Source: DATLNF01 sp046590575
Lineage (GTDB): Bacteria; Actinomycetota; Actinomycetes; BP-191
Direction: 5' to 3'
Length of the DNA: 37,644 nucleotides
NCBI GenBank assembly: GCA_046590575.1
Contig: JBKJUS010000153.1
Location: 1-37,644, forward strand
Part shown: positions 26,436 through 33,518 of the stretch, piece by piece
How the letters are laid out: each line of letters opens with the position of its first letter
How positions within the stretch are numbered: position 1 is the stretch's first letter
Translations under genes and position numbers: made by a program
The notes under the pieces: generated by a model
Databases searched by the model: none
What the model was told of the DNA's origin: nothing
Seen by the model: only the letters and a program-made list of their open reading frames with translations

Positions 26436-27452
26436 ATGAGCCAGCTCATGACCGGCGAGGCCGTCGCCGTCGATCTGCGAGTCGCTCGCCTCGGCTCGCG
26501 AGCCGCCGCCGCCCTCCTCGACACGGTGATCCAGGTCGTCCTGCTGATCGCGCTCGTTGTGGTCTTCGGGCGACTCGGCCCGGGCATCGACCCCGCCGTC
26601 GTCGTGACGCTGTTGATCGTGACTCTCGTGGCGATCTTCCTCGGCTATCCGGTCGGCTTCGAGACCCTGTGGGGGGGTCGTACACCCGGCAAGGCCGTCA
26701 TGGGCCTGCGGGTGGTGCGCGACGACGGCGGTCCAGAACGATTCCGGCACGCGCTCCTGCGCGGGCTCGTCGGCCTGTTCGTGGAGCGACCACCCAGCCC
26801 GTTCTTCTTCGTGGCCGTCATCGCCTCCCTGGCCAGCGAGCGTGGGAAACGCCTCGGCGACGTCGCAGCGGGCACGCTCGTCCTCCAAGAACGAGTGCCC
26901 ACCCGCGCCCCGACCATCATCGCCATGCCTCCTCCGCTCGCGGGGTGGGCCGCGACCCTGGACCTCAGCGCGCTACCCAGCGACCTGGCTCTCGCGGTGC
27001 GGGAGTTCCTCGGCCGGGCAGCCCAGCTCCGGCCGGCCGCGCGCGAACAGCTCGGTCAGCAGCTCTTCGCTGCGGTCAACGCGGTGGTCGCACCGCCGCC
27101 CCCGCCCGGCACACCAGGCTGGGCCTACCTGGCGGCCGTGCTCGCCGAGCGCCGACGACGGGACGAGCAGCGGCTCCGCGCCGGCGCGGCCGTCACCGCG
27201 GGATGGGGTGGCGCGCCGCCCCCCGGCGCGCCGTCGCCGTGGGGCACCTCCGCCCAATCCGGCGTCCCGTCCCCCTGGGCGCTCTCGGCACCGTCGACCG
27301 GGAAGGCGCCGACCGTCGGCGGTCCGCCCGTCGTACCGCCTCCTACATCGCCGACGCTCGGCCCAGCGCCGCAGGCCCCACCCGAGCCGATGCCCGCCCC
27401 GGACCCGGTCCCGCCGTCCGGACCGCCGAGCCCCTTCGCCCCCCCGGGCTGA
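26436..27452 (+). CDS. RDD domain membrane protein with Pro-rich C-terminal tail
   Basis: The 338-residue product has an N-terminal RDD domain (about 10-150). Its RLGSRAAAALLDTVIQ segment carries the R and D of the family, and two or three transmembrane helices include VVLLIALVVVFGRLG and VTLLIVTLVAIFLGYPVG. The hallmark GRTPGKAVMGLRVV follows, then ERGKRLGDVAAGTLVL. After a helical cytosolic stretch, the C-terminal 100 residues are dominated by Pro, Gly and Ala. RDD proteins are thought to act in transport, some as Na+/H+ antiporters, but the role of this one is unknown. It ends 6 nt from the convergent LVIVD-protein stop codon. Confidence 0.9.
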   Translation: MSQLMTGEAVAVDLRVARLGSRAAAALLDTVIQVVLLIALVVVFGRLGPGIDPAVVVTLLIVTLVAIFLGYPVGFETLWGGRTPGKAVMGLRVVRDDGGPERFRHALLRGLVGLFVERPPSPFFFVAVIASLASERGKRLGDVAAGTLVLQERVPTRAPTIIAMPPPLAGWAATLDLSALPSDLALAVREFLGRAAQLRPAAREQLGQQLFAAVNAVVAPPPPPGTPGWAYLAAVLAERRRRDEQRLRAGAAVTAGWGGAPPPGAPSPWGTSAQSGVPSPWALSAPSTGKAPTVGGPPVVPPPTSPTLGPAPQAPPEPMPAPDPVPPSGPPSPFAPPG

Positions 27453-27458
27453 CAGTCC

Positions 27459-29381
27459 TCAGGGAGCGCTGAAGATGAACAGACCGTAGTCGCGGTCGCT
27501 GCCGAGCACGAGCTGCTCGTCACCGACGACGAGCAGTTCGTCCGCCGGGTTGGCGACCATTTCGACGCCCCAGAAGTTGTTCCCGGCTGCGTCCAGATAG
27601 CCGCCGACCTCGACCAGCTCGCAGGTCGTCGGGTCAGCCGGGTTGCTGCACTGGATCTGCAGCGCGCGCATGCCGCCGGCGTAGTAGGACAGGTAGGCAA
27701 GGCTCGGGTTGGTGGGGTGGGTGGCCACCTCGTGCACGCTCAGGTCGCCGAAGCCGGTGGCGTACGCCGGGTCCATCGCCTCCGGGATCGCGAACGTGTC
27801 CAGCTCCTGGCCCGTGGCCGCGTCGTAGAGGTGGACGTAGCCCCAGCCGTCGAACTGCGACGCGACGGAGATCCTGTCGCCCACGGTCCCGACAGCCGGC
27901 GTTGCCTCAGGGTAGGTGAAGTTGTCGGCGGCGTTCGGGTCGTCGAACAGCTCGTGCATCGCGCGGTGACCGACGCACAGTGCCGACGCGGTGATGGTGA
28001 ACGTGTGCCCCTGGCCGCCACAGAAGTACGAGTCCGGACCGTCGCCGCCCAGCGCACCCGTGTGGTGGTTGGCGATGACGGCGACGTCGTAGCCCGCCAA
28101 CTGTGCGGTCTCGACCTTCTCGGAGAAGAAGCAGGCGTCGCCCGACTGGCTGGGGTCACTGAGCGGTCCGCGCTGCAGCACCAGGATCGGCTCCTCGCCG
28201 GACGCGAGCGTCAGCGTCGAGGCGTTGGGGATCGACCCACGGTCGGCGGGGCAGCCGTAGCCACCGAAGACGGTCGGACCGTTGAGCGGGCCGTCGATCC
28301 CCGGGTTGTCGCCGAGCGGGACGGTCCAGCCGAACTCACCGGCGTCGTAGCTGCCGCCGTCGTCGGTCGTGAGCTGGGCCCGGTAGGGCGAGAAGTCCTC
28401 GTCGGTGCCGAGGAAGAACCGGTTGTCGGCCGTGAACTCGCCCTGGTGACCGTTGCCCTCGGGCGTCAGCGGGATCCCGGTCTGCTCGAGCACCTCGGGG
28501 TCGATGGCGGCGTACTCGGTGTCCCGGATGTACGCCGGCTGCGCGGGGTTGGTCACGTCGAGCAGGACGTACCCGCCGTCCCAGTAGGACGCGAGGAGGA
28601 TGCACTTCCCGGCGTACGCGCCGTCCGTCATGCACTTCACGGTCATGTCGTGCAGGAACGACTCAGCCAGGTTGAGCTCCGGCTGCGCGACGTCGAAGTC
28701 GTTGAGGTCGAGCTCGGCGAGCATCCGGGGACGCTTGGGGTTGCTGATGTCGTAGAAGTCGACGTCGGCGAGGTCCTCCTCGTCCTGGCTGACGAGGTAG
28801 GCGCGCGCGGAGCCCGCGGGCTGCCAGGCGAACGCGCTGTGCGTCTGGTGCGCATCGCCGCGGGTGCGCTCGCCGAAGCCCTCCTTGAGCTTCACGGGAG
28901 CGAGCGGGTTGGTGACGTCGTAGAGCATGACGCCGCCCTTGTAGTTCGTGCCGCACTGCTCGGCGTTCATCACCAGAATCTCGCCGCGGAACTTCGTCGT
29001 CTCGATGTGGACGACCTGCACCCCCTCACCGGGGCGGGTGTCCTGCGGCATCGCGATGAAGTTGACCTTCCGCGGGTTTGCCGGGTCGGAGATGTCGACG
29101 ACCCACGCCCCCGCCTTCGTGGACAGCGACTGCACCGACGAGCAGTCGGCGTCGCCCCAGTGAGCGAGATAGGCGTAGCTGCCGTACGCCGCGACGTCGG
29201 CAACGAGCCCCGGCGCATCGGTGAGGCGAACCTGACCAAGCAGGTCGACGGCCCCCCAGGCGCCCGTGCCGGAGAGGTGTCCCGTACCGGGCCCGTGCTG
29301 TGCCGGATGCGCCAGCGCCGTACCTGGCATCAGCAGCGCGCTGAGTGAGAGGAGCGCCACCAGAGCAGATCGCTTGTTCAC
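27459..29381 (-). CDS. Secreted LVIVD-repeat protein with PA-like insert domain
   Basis: This 640-residue protein has a Sec signal peptide (1-24, cleaved after GTALA) and a His-rich mature start. Four LVIVD-type beta-propeller motifs are visible: AWVVDISDPANPRKV (92-106), VMLYDVTNPLAPVKL (151-165), VDFYDISNPKRPRML (207-221) and YVLLDVTNPAQPAYI (271-285). Between 355 and 480 an inserted segment matches a protease-associated (PA) domain pattern: PILVLQRGPL, a cysteine-containing loop, FFSEKVETAQLAGYDVAVIAN. Propeller-like sequence resumes after it. No catalytic residues are evident, so a binding or surface role is likely. The GTG start (29379-29381) has a GGGGGGA ribosome site. It follows the hypothetical gene and ahcY on the same strand. 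LVIVD proteins are widespread but uncharacterised. Confidence 0.88.
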   Translation of the reverse strand: MNKRSALVALLSLSALLMPGTALAHPAQHGPGTGHLSGTGAWGAVDLLGQVRLTDAPGLVADVAAYGSYAYLAHWGDADCSSVQSLSTKAGAWVVDISDPANPRKVNFIAMPQDTRPGEGVQVVHIETTKFRGEILVMNAEQCGTNYKGGVMLYDVTNPLAPVKLKEGFGERTRGDAHQTHSAFAWQPAGSARAYLVSQDEEDLADVDFYDISNPKRPRMLAELDLNDFDVAQPELNLAESFLHDMTVKCMTDGAYAGKCILLASYWDGGYVLLDVTNPAQPAYIRDTEYAAIDPEVLEQTGIPLTPEGNGHQGEFTADNRFFLGTDEDFSPYRAQLTTDDGGSYDAGEFGWTVPLGDNPGIDGPLNGPTVFGGYGCPADRGSIPNASTLTLASGEEPILVLQRGPLSDPSQSGDACFFSEKVETAQLAGYDVAVIANHHTGALGGDGPDSYFCGGQGHTFTITASALCVGHRAMHELFDDPNAADNFTYPEATPAVGTVGDRISVASQFDGWGYVHLYDAATGQELDTFAIPEAMDPAYATGFGDLSVHEVATHPTNPSLAYLSYYAGGMRALQIQCSNPADPTTCELVEVGGYLDAAGNNFWGVEMVANPADELLVVGDEQLVLGSDRDYGLFIFSAP

Positions 29382-29455
29382 GTGGGTTCCCCCCGTAGTG
29401 CCGACAGATGAGCGTCGCACTTTGGCCGGGGTGCGGCAAGCCCCTCGTCGGTGGG

Positions 29456-30085
29456 CTACAGGTTGGGCGGCGACTCGAGCGCAACGAGCTCGAGCCCGGT
29501 CGCGTCGACGACGACGTCGCCGGCGAGGTGTACGACGCGACGCTCGGCCGTCGCCAGGTCAGCCACCTCGTAGCGCTCGACAGTCAGCGGATCGTGGTCG
29601 GGCGGCTCATGAGTGGTGACGTCGACGAGTGCCCATCCCTCGTCCACGCCCAGGGCCGCACACGCCGGTTCGGTGACCCGGAGCAGCTTCGCCGTACGCC
29701 GGCCGTCCGGCGCAAGCGCGAGCAGCCGCGCCGTCGCGATGAGAAAAGCCGGCGACGTCCCGGTGAACCCGATGGCCGGCGCGCGCTGCTCCACCACGCC
29801 TTCGGCAGCAGAGGCAGCGCGCGACGTGTCCTCGGGATGTCGCACCCACACCACCTCCCGCCCCGCCAGCCCGCCTCTGACCGTCCAGCCGCCGGCGGAG
29901 ACCTGCACCCGGAGCTGGCGCCATCGGGCGTCGACGGTCAGGTCGACGCGACCCAGCGGACGACCGTCACCGTCGTGTGTCTGACTGACCCATCGCCACC
30001 CCGAGGGGCCTGGGGCACACGAGAACACCTCGACCCCGACGACTGAGCCGTCGAAGTCGAGGTGGTGGTAGGTGCCTTTGGGCAC
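29456..30085 (-). CDS. Hypothetical protein between ahcY and the LVIVD protein
   Basis: I do not recognise this 209-residue family. The protein is soluble-looking, with no signal peptide or membrane helix, and its pattern of alternating hydrophobic residues suggests mostly beta structure (GWRWVSQTHDGDG, GRVDLTVDARWRQLRVQVSA, REVVWVRHP). A helical stretch lies in the middle (SPAFLIATARLLAL), and the end reads GLELVALESPP. The N-terminus carries a His pair (TYHHLDFDGS). The GTG start (30083-30085) lies 41 nt after the ahcY stop, so it is probably co-transcribed. Codon use matches its neighbours. Function is unknown; its repeated proximity to ahcY in relatives would be the first thing to test. 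Confidence 0.75.
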   Translation of the reverse strand: MPKGTYHHLDFDGSVVGVEVFSCAPGPSGWRWVSQTHDGDGRPLGRVDLTVDARWRQLRVQVSAGGWTVRGGLAGREVVWVRHPEDTSRAASAAEGVVEQRAPAIGFTGTSPAFLIATARLLALAPDGRRTAKLLRVTEPACAALGVDEGWALVDVTTHEPPDHDPLTVERYEVADLATAERRVVHLAGDVVVDATGLELVALESPPNL

Positions 30086-30126
30086 AACGCGCTCTCGGCG
30101 TACCGCTGGTTTCTACGAGCCAGGAC

Positions 30127-31440
30127 CTAGGAGCCGTGCTCCCAGGAGTTGAGGTAGGACTCCTGCTCGGGGGTGAGCACGTCGAGGTCGACGTTCATCG
30201 ACGCCAGCTTAAGCCGCGCGACGTCCTTGTCGATCTCGGTGGGCACCTCGATCACGCCGGGAGCGAGCGAGTCGACGTTGTGCACGAGCCACTCGGCGGT
30301 CAGCGCCTGGTCGGCGAAGGACATGTCCATCACGGCGGCCGGGTGGCCCTCGGCCGCACCGAGGTTGACCAAGCGACCCTCGGCGAGCAGCAGGAGTCGA
30401 CGACCGTCAGCCATGACGTACTCGTCGGTCTGGTGGCGGATCTTCTCGCGCTTCTCAGCAGCGTTGGCCTCGAGCCACGCGACGTCGATCTCGATGTCGA
30501 AGTGACCGGAGTTGGCGAAGATCGCGCCGTCTTTCATCACCTCGAAGTGCTCGCGGCGCAGGACGTCGCGGTTGCCAGTGACGGTAATGAACACGTCGCC
30601 GATGCGGGCGGCCTCGATCATCGGCATGACGCTGTAGCCCTGCATCTTCGCGTCGAGCGCCTTGGTCGGGTCGATCTCCGTGACGACGACGTTGGCGCCC
30701 ATGCCCTTCGAGCGCTCCGCGACTCCCTTGCCGCAGTAGCCGTACCCCGCGACGACGACGGTCTTGCCGGCGAGCAGGGTGTTGGTCGCGCGGAAGATCG
30801 CGTCGAGCGTGGACTGCCCGGTGCCGTATCGGTTGTCGAACATGTGCTTGGTGTCGGTGTCGTTGACCGCGACCATCGGGAACTTCAACGCACCGTCCTT
30901 GGCCATCTGGTGCAGCCGGATCACTCCGGTCGTGGTCTCCTCGCAGCCGCCCTTGACTCCGTCGAGCAGTTCCTTGCGCGTGGTGTGCAGCACGTTGACC
31001 AGGTCACAGCCGTCGTCGAAGACTTGATGCGGCGCGATGTCCAACGCAGCGTTGATGTGGGCGTAGTAGCCATCACGGTCGACGGCGTTGCGGGCGTAGA
31101 CCGAGAGCCCGAAGTGGGTCACCAGCGCCGCCGCCGTGTCGTCCTGGGTCGAAAGCGGGTTGGAGGCGCACAGGGCGATCTCGGCGCCCCCAGCCTGCAG
31201 GGCGCGCATGAGGTTGGCCGTCTCGGTGGTGACATGCATGCAGGCGGCGATCCGAGTGCCGATAAAGGGCTTCTCCTTCTCGAACCGCTCCCGGATCTGG
31301 CGCAGCACCGGCATGGACCGCTCGGCCCACTCGATGCGCAGCAGGCCCTGGTCGGCGAGTGAGAGGTCGGTGACATCGTGCTTGGGCAGGTCGGTCAAGG
31401 CCGTCTCCAGACAGTCCGGGTAGGTGGTCGAGGCCACCAT
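30127..31440 (-). CDS. ahcY: Adenosylhomocysteinase, short (thermophile/archaeal-like) form
   Basis: This enzyme hydrolyses S-adenosylhomocysteine to adenosine and homocysteine with bound NAD, clearing the inhibitor of methyltransferases in the activated-methyl cycle. The 437-residue product has the substrate segments CMHVTTETANL (67-77) and GGCEETTTGV (164-173). The catalytic stretch NDTDTKHMFDNRYGTGQST (193-211) and the NAD-binding GYGYCGKGVAERSKGMGANV (232-251) follow. It lacks the roughly 40-residue insertion of the 485-495-residue Streptomyces/Mycobacterium enzymes, and it ends LTPEQESYLNSWEHGS rather than the K...Y tail that contacts NAD in the partner subunit. This pattern matches Thermotoga/archaeal types. 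It is transcribed divergently from a MerR regulator, with boxed repeats between them. Confidence 0.96.
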   Translation of the reverse strand: MVASTTYPDCLETALTDLPKHDVTDLSLADQGLLRIEWAERSMPVLRQIRERFEKEKPFIGTRIAACMHVTTETANLMRALQAGGAEIALCASNPLSTQDDTAAALVTHFGLSVYARNAVDRDGYYAHINAALDIAPHQVFDDGCDLVNVLHTTRKELLDGVKGGCEETTTGVIRLHQMAKDGALKFPMVAVNDTDTKHMFDNRYGTGQSTLDAIFRATNTLLAGKTVVVAGYGYCGKGVAERSKGMGANVVVTEIDPTKALDAKMQGYSVMPMIEAARIGDVFITVTGNRDVLRREHFEVMKDGAIFANSGHFDIEIDVAWLEANAAEKREKIRHQTDEYVMADGRRLLLLAEGRLVNLGAAEGHPAAVMDMSFADQALTAEWLVHNVDSLAPGVIEVPTEIDKDVARLKLASMNVDLDVLTPEQESYLNSWEHGS

Positions 31441-31459
31441 TTCGGTCCCAACCTCACCC

Positions 31460-31499
31460 TGTCAACAATTCTTGACATAGTTGTGTCAAGATCTTGGCA
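31460..31499. promoter_or_regulatory. Alternating TGTCAA/TTGACA operator-like array between ahcY and the MerR gene
   Basis: Boxes are TGTCAA (31460-31465), TTGACA (31472-31477), TGTCAA (31484-31489) and TTGGCA (31494-31499). The first three start exactly 12 bp apart with 6-bp spacers, so each neighbouring pair forms an inverted repeat. The last pair forms a near-perfect 16-bp palindrome that overlaps the A of the MerR ATG. The position fits a MerR operator controlling both divergent genes. TTGACA also matches a -35 element, but no matching -10 was found in either direction. Confidence 0.65.
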
Positions 31500-31903
31500 T
31501 GCGCTTCGACGTCGCCGCCGCTCGGGCGGTCCTGGGCACTGCTCCGGGCACCCGGCTGGCCATCACGGAGGCGGCCGCGCGCCTCGGTACGACGCCGCGG
31601 ATGCTGCGCTACCGGGAACGCCTCGGATTGCTGCCAGGTCGTCGCACCGGCGGGGGGCATCGGGTCTACGGCGAGCGTGAGCTGCTCGCGGCGGCCTGCG
31701 CCGCTGACGTCGAGGCGCGGTACGACGTCTCACCTGCTGCCGTCGCCTTCGCATTGCATGCCCTCACTGACGCTGCGGCAGCGGCCGACCTGCGCACCCT
31801 CGGCACGCTAGCCGGGCGCGTGGCCCCGACCCCCGTCGCGGCCCTGGACTTCGAGTCGGCGAAGGCCCGACAGCTGCTCCGGCTGCGCGGATCGGCGCCG
31901 TAA
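31499..31903 (+). CDS. Small MerR-family transcriptional regulator
   Basis: The 134-residue protein has a MerR winged helix (about 19-75), with ITEAAARLGTTPRMLRYRERLGLLPGRRTGGGHRVY split over the recognition helices and the wing, and a helical region (about 75-134) rich in Ala. It has no cysteine pattern for metal binding and no large effector domain. The ATG at 31499 overlaps the fourth operator-like box, and no ribosome site precedes it, so it may be leaderless. The TTG at 31481 would lie inside the repeat array. It is divergent from ahcY with 58 nt between starts, which suggests control of ahcY and itself. The signal could be SAH, adenosine or homocysteine, but this is inference. Confidence 0.88.
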   Translation: MRFDVAAARAVLGTAPGTRLAITEAAARLGTTPRMLRYRERLGLLPGRRTGGGHRVYGERELLAAACAADVEARYDVSPAAVAFALHALTDAAAAADLRTLGTLAGRVAPTPVAALDFESAKARQLLRLRGSAP

Positions 31904-31970
31904 GTGCGACTGCGCCCCGGTGGGGCGCGGATGAGTCGCGATGCAGTCTTGTCGCATAGGGTCCGGAGTC

Positions 31971-32492
31971 GTGACTGCCCCCGCGCGCGTTCCTCTCCCC
32001 AACGACTTCTCCGTCGCCCAGCGCTGCTTCGGCTGCGGACCGCGCAACGGCAGCGGCCTGGCGCTGCAGTTCTTCGCCGAGCCGAGCGAGCAGCGGGTCG
32101 TCGCTGAGTTCACGATGACCCGCGAGCACTCTGGCGCGCCGATGTTCGTCCACGGCGGGCTGGTGATGACGGTTCTCGACGAGGCGATGGCCTGGTCGAC
32201 GATCGGCATCCGGCGCAGGTTCGCCCTCACTCGCGACTTCCGCGCCAACTTCGCCATCCCGCTGATCATCGGAGCGCCCTACTCGGTCTACGGCATGCCG
32301 GACCAGCTCATCGACGGCGACCGGGTGATCGTCGTGCGGGGCGAGATCCGCGACGCCGCCGGCGCCGTCTGCGCGAGCGCTGAGGGCGACTACTGGGTGA
32401 TGTCGCACGACGAGCTGGCCGTCGCAACCGGGCTGCCGCAGCTCACTGACGAGTTCCTCCGCTACGAATTCCCTGAGGTGCCGGTTCCATGA
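31971..32492 (+). CDS. Hotdog-fold thioesterase (PaaI-like)
   Basis: This is a 173-residue protein of the acyl-CoA thioesterase superfamily. After an N-terminal segment with the motif RCFGCGPRNGSGLALQF (C19 and C22), seen in a subgroup of PaaI-like proteins, comes the hotdog helix motif FVHGGLVMTVLDEAMAW (59-75). It has the conserved HGG and the D70-E71 pair that usually contributes catalysis. Substrate is unknown, probably an acyl-CoA. I chose the GTG at 31971, with a CATAGG -10-like element about 12 nt upstream suggesting a leaderless start; the ATG at 31941 is the alternative. Its stop overlaps the degV ATG (ATGA), so the two are co-translated. Confidence 0.85.
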   Translation: MTAPARVPLPNDFSVAQRCFGCGPRNGSGLALQFFAEPSEQRVVAEFTMTREHSGAPMFVHGGLVMTVLDEAMAWSTIGIRRRFALTRDFRANFAIPLIIGAPYSVYGMPDQLIDGDRVIVVRGEIRDAAGAVCASAEGDYWVMSHDELAVATGLPQLTDEFLRYEFPEVPVP

Positions 32493-33319
32493 AACTTGCC
32501 GTCGTCACCGACTCGAGTGTCTACATGAGCGATGAGCTCGCAGCGGAGCTCGGCGTACGCCGGGTGCCGCTTTCGATCACCTTCGGCGGTGAGACGGTGT
32601 CAGAGCTCACCGTCGAACCGAAGGTCTTCTACGCGCAGCTCCGGGAGTCCGGCGAGCGACCGACGACCTCGCAGCCGTCGCCGGGTGACTTCCTCGAGGC
32701 GTTCACTGCCGCCCGTGAAGAGGGCGCCACCGCGGTGCTCTGCATCACCTGCGCCAGCCACATCTCAGGCACGCACCAGTCGGCTTCCCTGGCCGCCGGT
32801 ATGGCCGACATCCCAGTCGACGTCGTCGACTCCGGGACCATCAGCGGCGGTCTGCTGCTGGTCGTGGGCGAGGTGGCTCGCGCGGTGCGCGCCGGCGCCT
32901 CCCGCGATGACGCGCTGGCCCTTACCCGCTCCATGGCCGGCCGGGTGTGGTCGACCTTCGCCACCGACTCGATGCGGCTCCTCGCCGCAGGTGGCCGGGT
33001 CGCCGACGACCGGCTCGAAGGCGACGGGGTGCCGGTGCTCGCGATGGACGGCCAGGCGATCCGTTCTCTGGGGTCAGCTCGGTCGATCGACGAGGCCGTG
33101 CAGTGGCAGGCGGTGGTCATCGCTGCGTCAGCGGCGAGGTCGCCGACCAGGGTCACGGTGGGCCACGGAGACGTGGAGGACCTCGCCGATGCACTGGAAA
33201 AGGCGATCACCGGTCTGCCAGGGGTGCTCGGCATCGACCGCTACGTCGTCGGACCAGTGGTCGGTGCCCACGCCGGCGCCGGCAACTTCGGCGCGTCGTA
33301 CCTCTCTCCGTCGGAATAG
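32489..33319 (+). CDS. DegV family fatty-acid-binding protein
   Basis: The 276-residue protein belongs to the DegV/FakB family, whose members bind a fatty acid and can present it to a FakA kinase. Visible motifs are VVTDSSVYMSDELAAELGV at the start, the hallmark TTSQPSPGDF (59-68), the CITCASHISGTHQSA stretch and the late GPVVGAHAGAGNFG. It has no FakA neighbour, so whether it serves a kinase here is open. The ATG at 32489 overlaps the thioesterase stop (ATGA). The pairing of a thioesterase with a fatty-acid carrier suggests handling of released acyl chains. A small hairpin follows its stop. Confidence 0.92.
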   Translation: MKLAVVTDSSVYMSDELAAELGVRRVPLSITFGGETVSELTVEPKVFYAQLRESGERPTTSQPSPGDFLEAFTAAREEGATAVLCITCASHISGTHQSASLAAGMADIPVDVVDSGTISGGLLLVVGEVARAVRAGASRDDALALTRSMAGRVWSTFATDSMRLLAAGGRVADDRLEGDGVPVLAMDGQAIRSLGSARSIDEAVQWQAVVIAASAARSPTRVTVGHGDVEDLADALEKAITGLPGVLGIDRYVVGPVVGAHAGAGNFGASYLSPSE

Positions 33320-33322
33320 CCA

Positions 33323-33336
33323 CCTCCGCAAGGAGG
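33323..33336 (+). terminator. Possible short hairpin terminator after degV
   Basis: CCTCC (33323-33327) and GGAGG (33332-33336) form a 5-bp stem with a 4-nt loop three bases after the degV TAG. There is no T-tract. The remainder of the gap to 33518 (about 180 nt) holds no recognisable gene; an AGATAGT sequence near 33500 may be the -10 of the helicase gene. Confidence 0.3.
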
Positions 33337-33518
33337 CCGCGCTCCGCGCGCGTCTCGCCCGCCCGTCTGCGCACACAACCCAAGGCCCTGGAACGGCGCG
33401 TTGAGCACGGCCGCGGCGGTACGACGCCGTCCAAGGACGCGGTTGCGTGCGCGGGCGGGCACCGCCCGACACTCGATACGAGGCGATGTCCGTGTGTGGC
33501 AGATAGTGTCCAGCGCTC

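Noticed and set aside
27717..29348. Plus-strand open frame of 543 codons
   Set aside because: Antisense to the LVIVD-repeat gene; composition is typical of high-GC mirror frames.
30136..31362. Plus-strand open frame of 408 codons
   Set aside because: Antisense to ahcY, with no domain.
31441..31498. SAH or SAM riboswitch before ahcY
   Set aside because: Only 58 nt are available and they are filled by TGTCAA/TTGACA boxes; no riboswitch-like stems could be drawn.
33320..33518. Possible rifampicin-associated element upstream of the HelD-like gene
   Set aside because: No matching long palindrome was found; only a short 5-bp hairpin near the degV stop.
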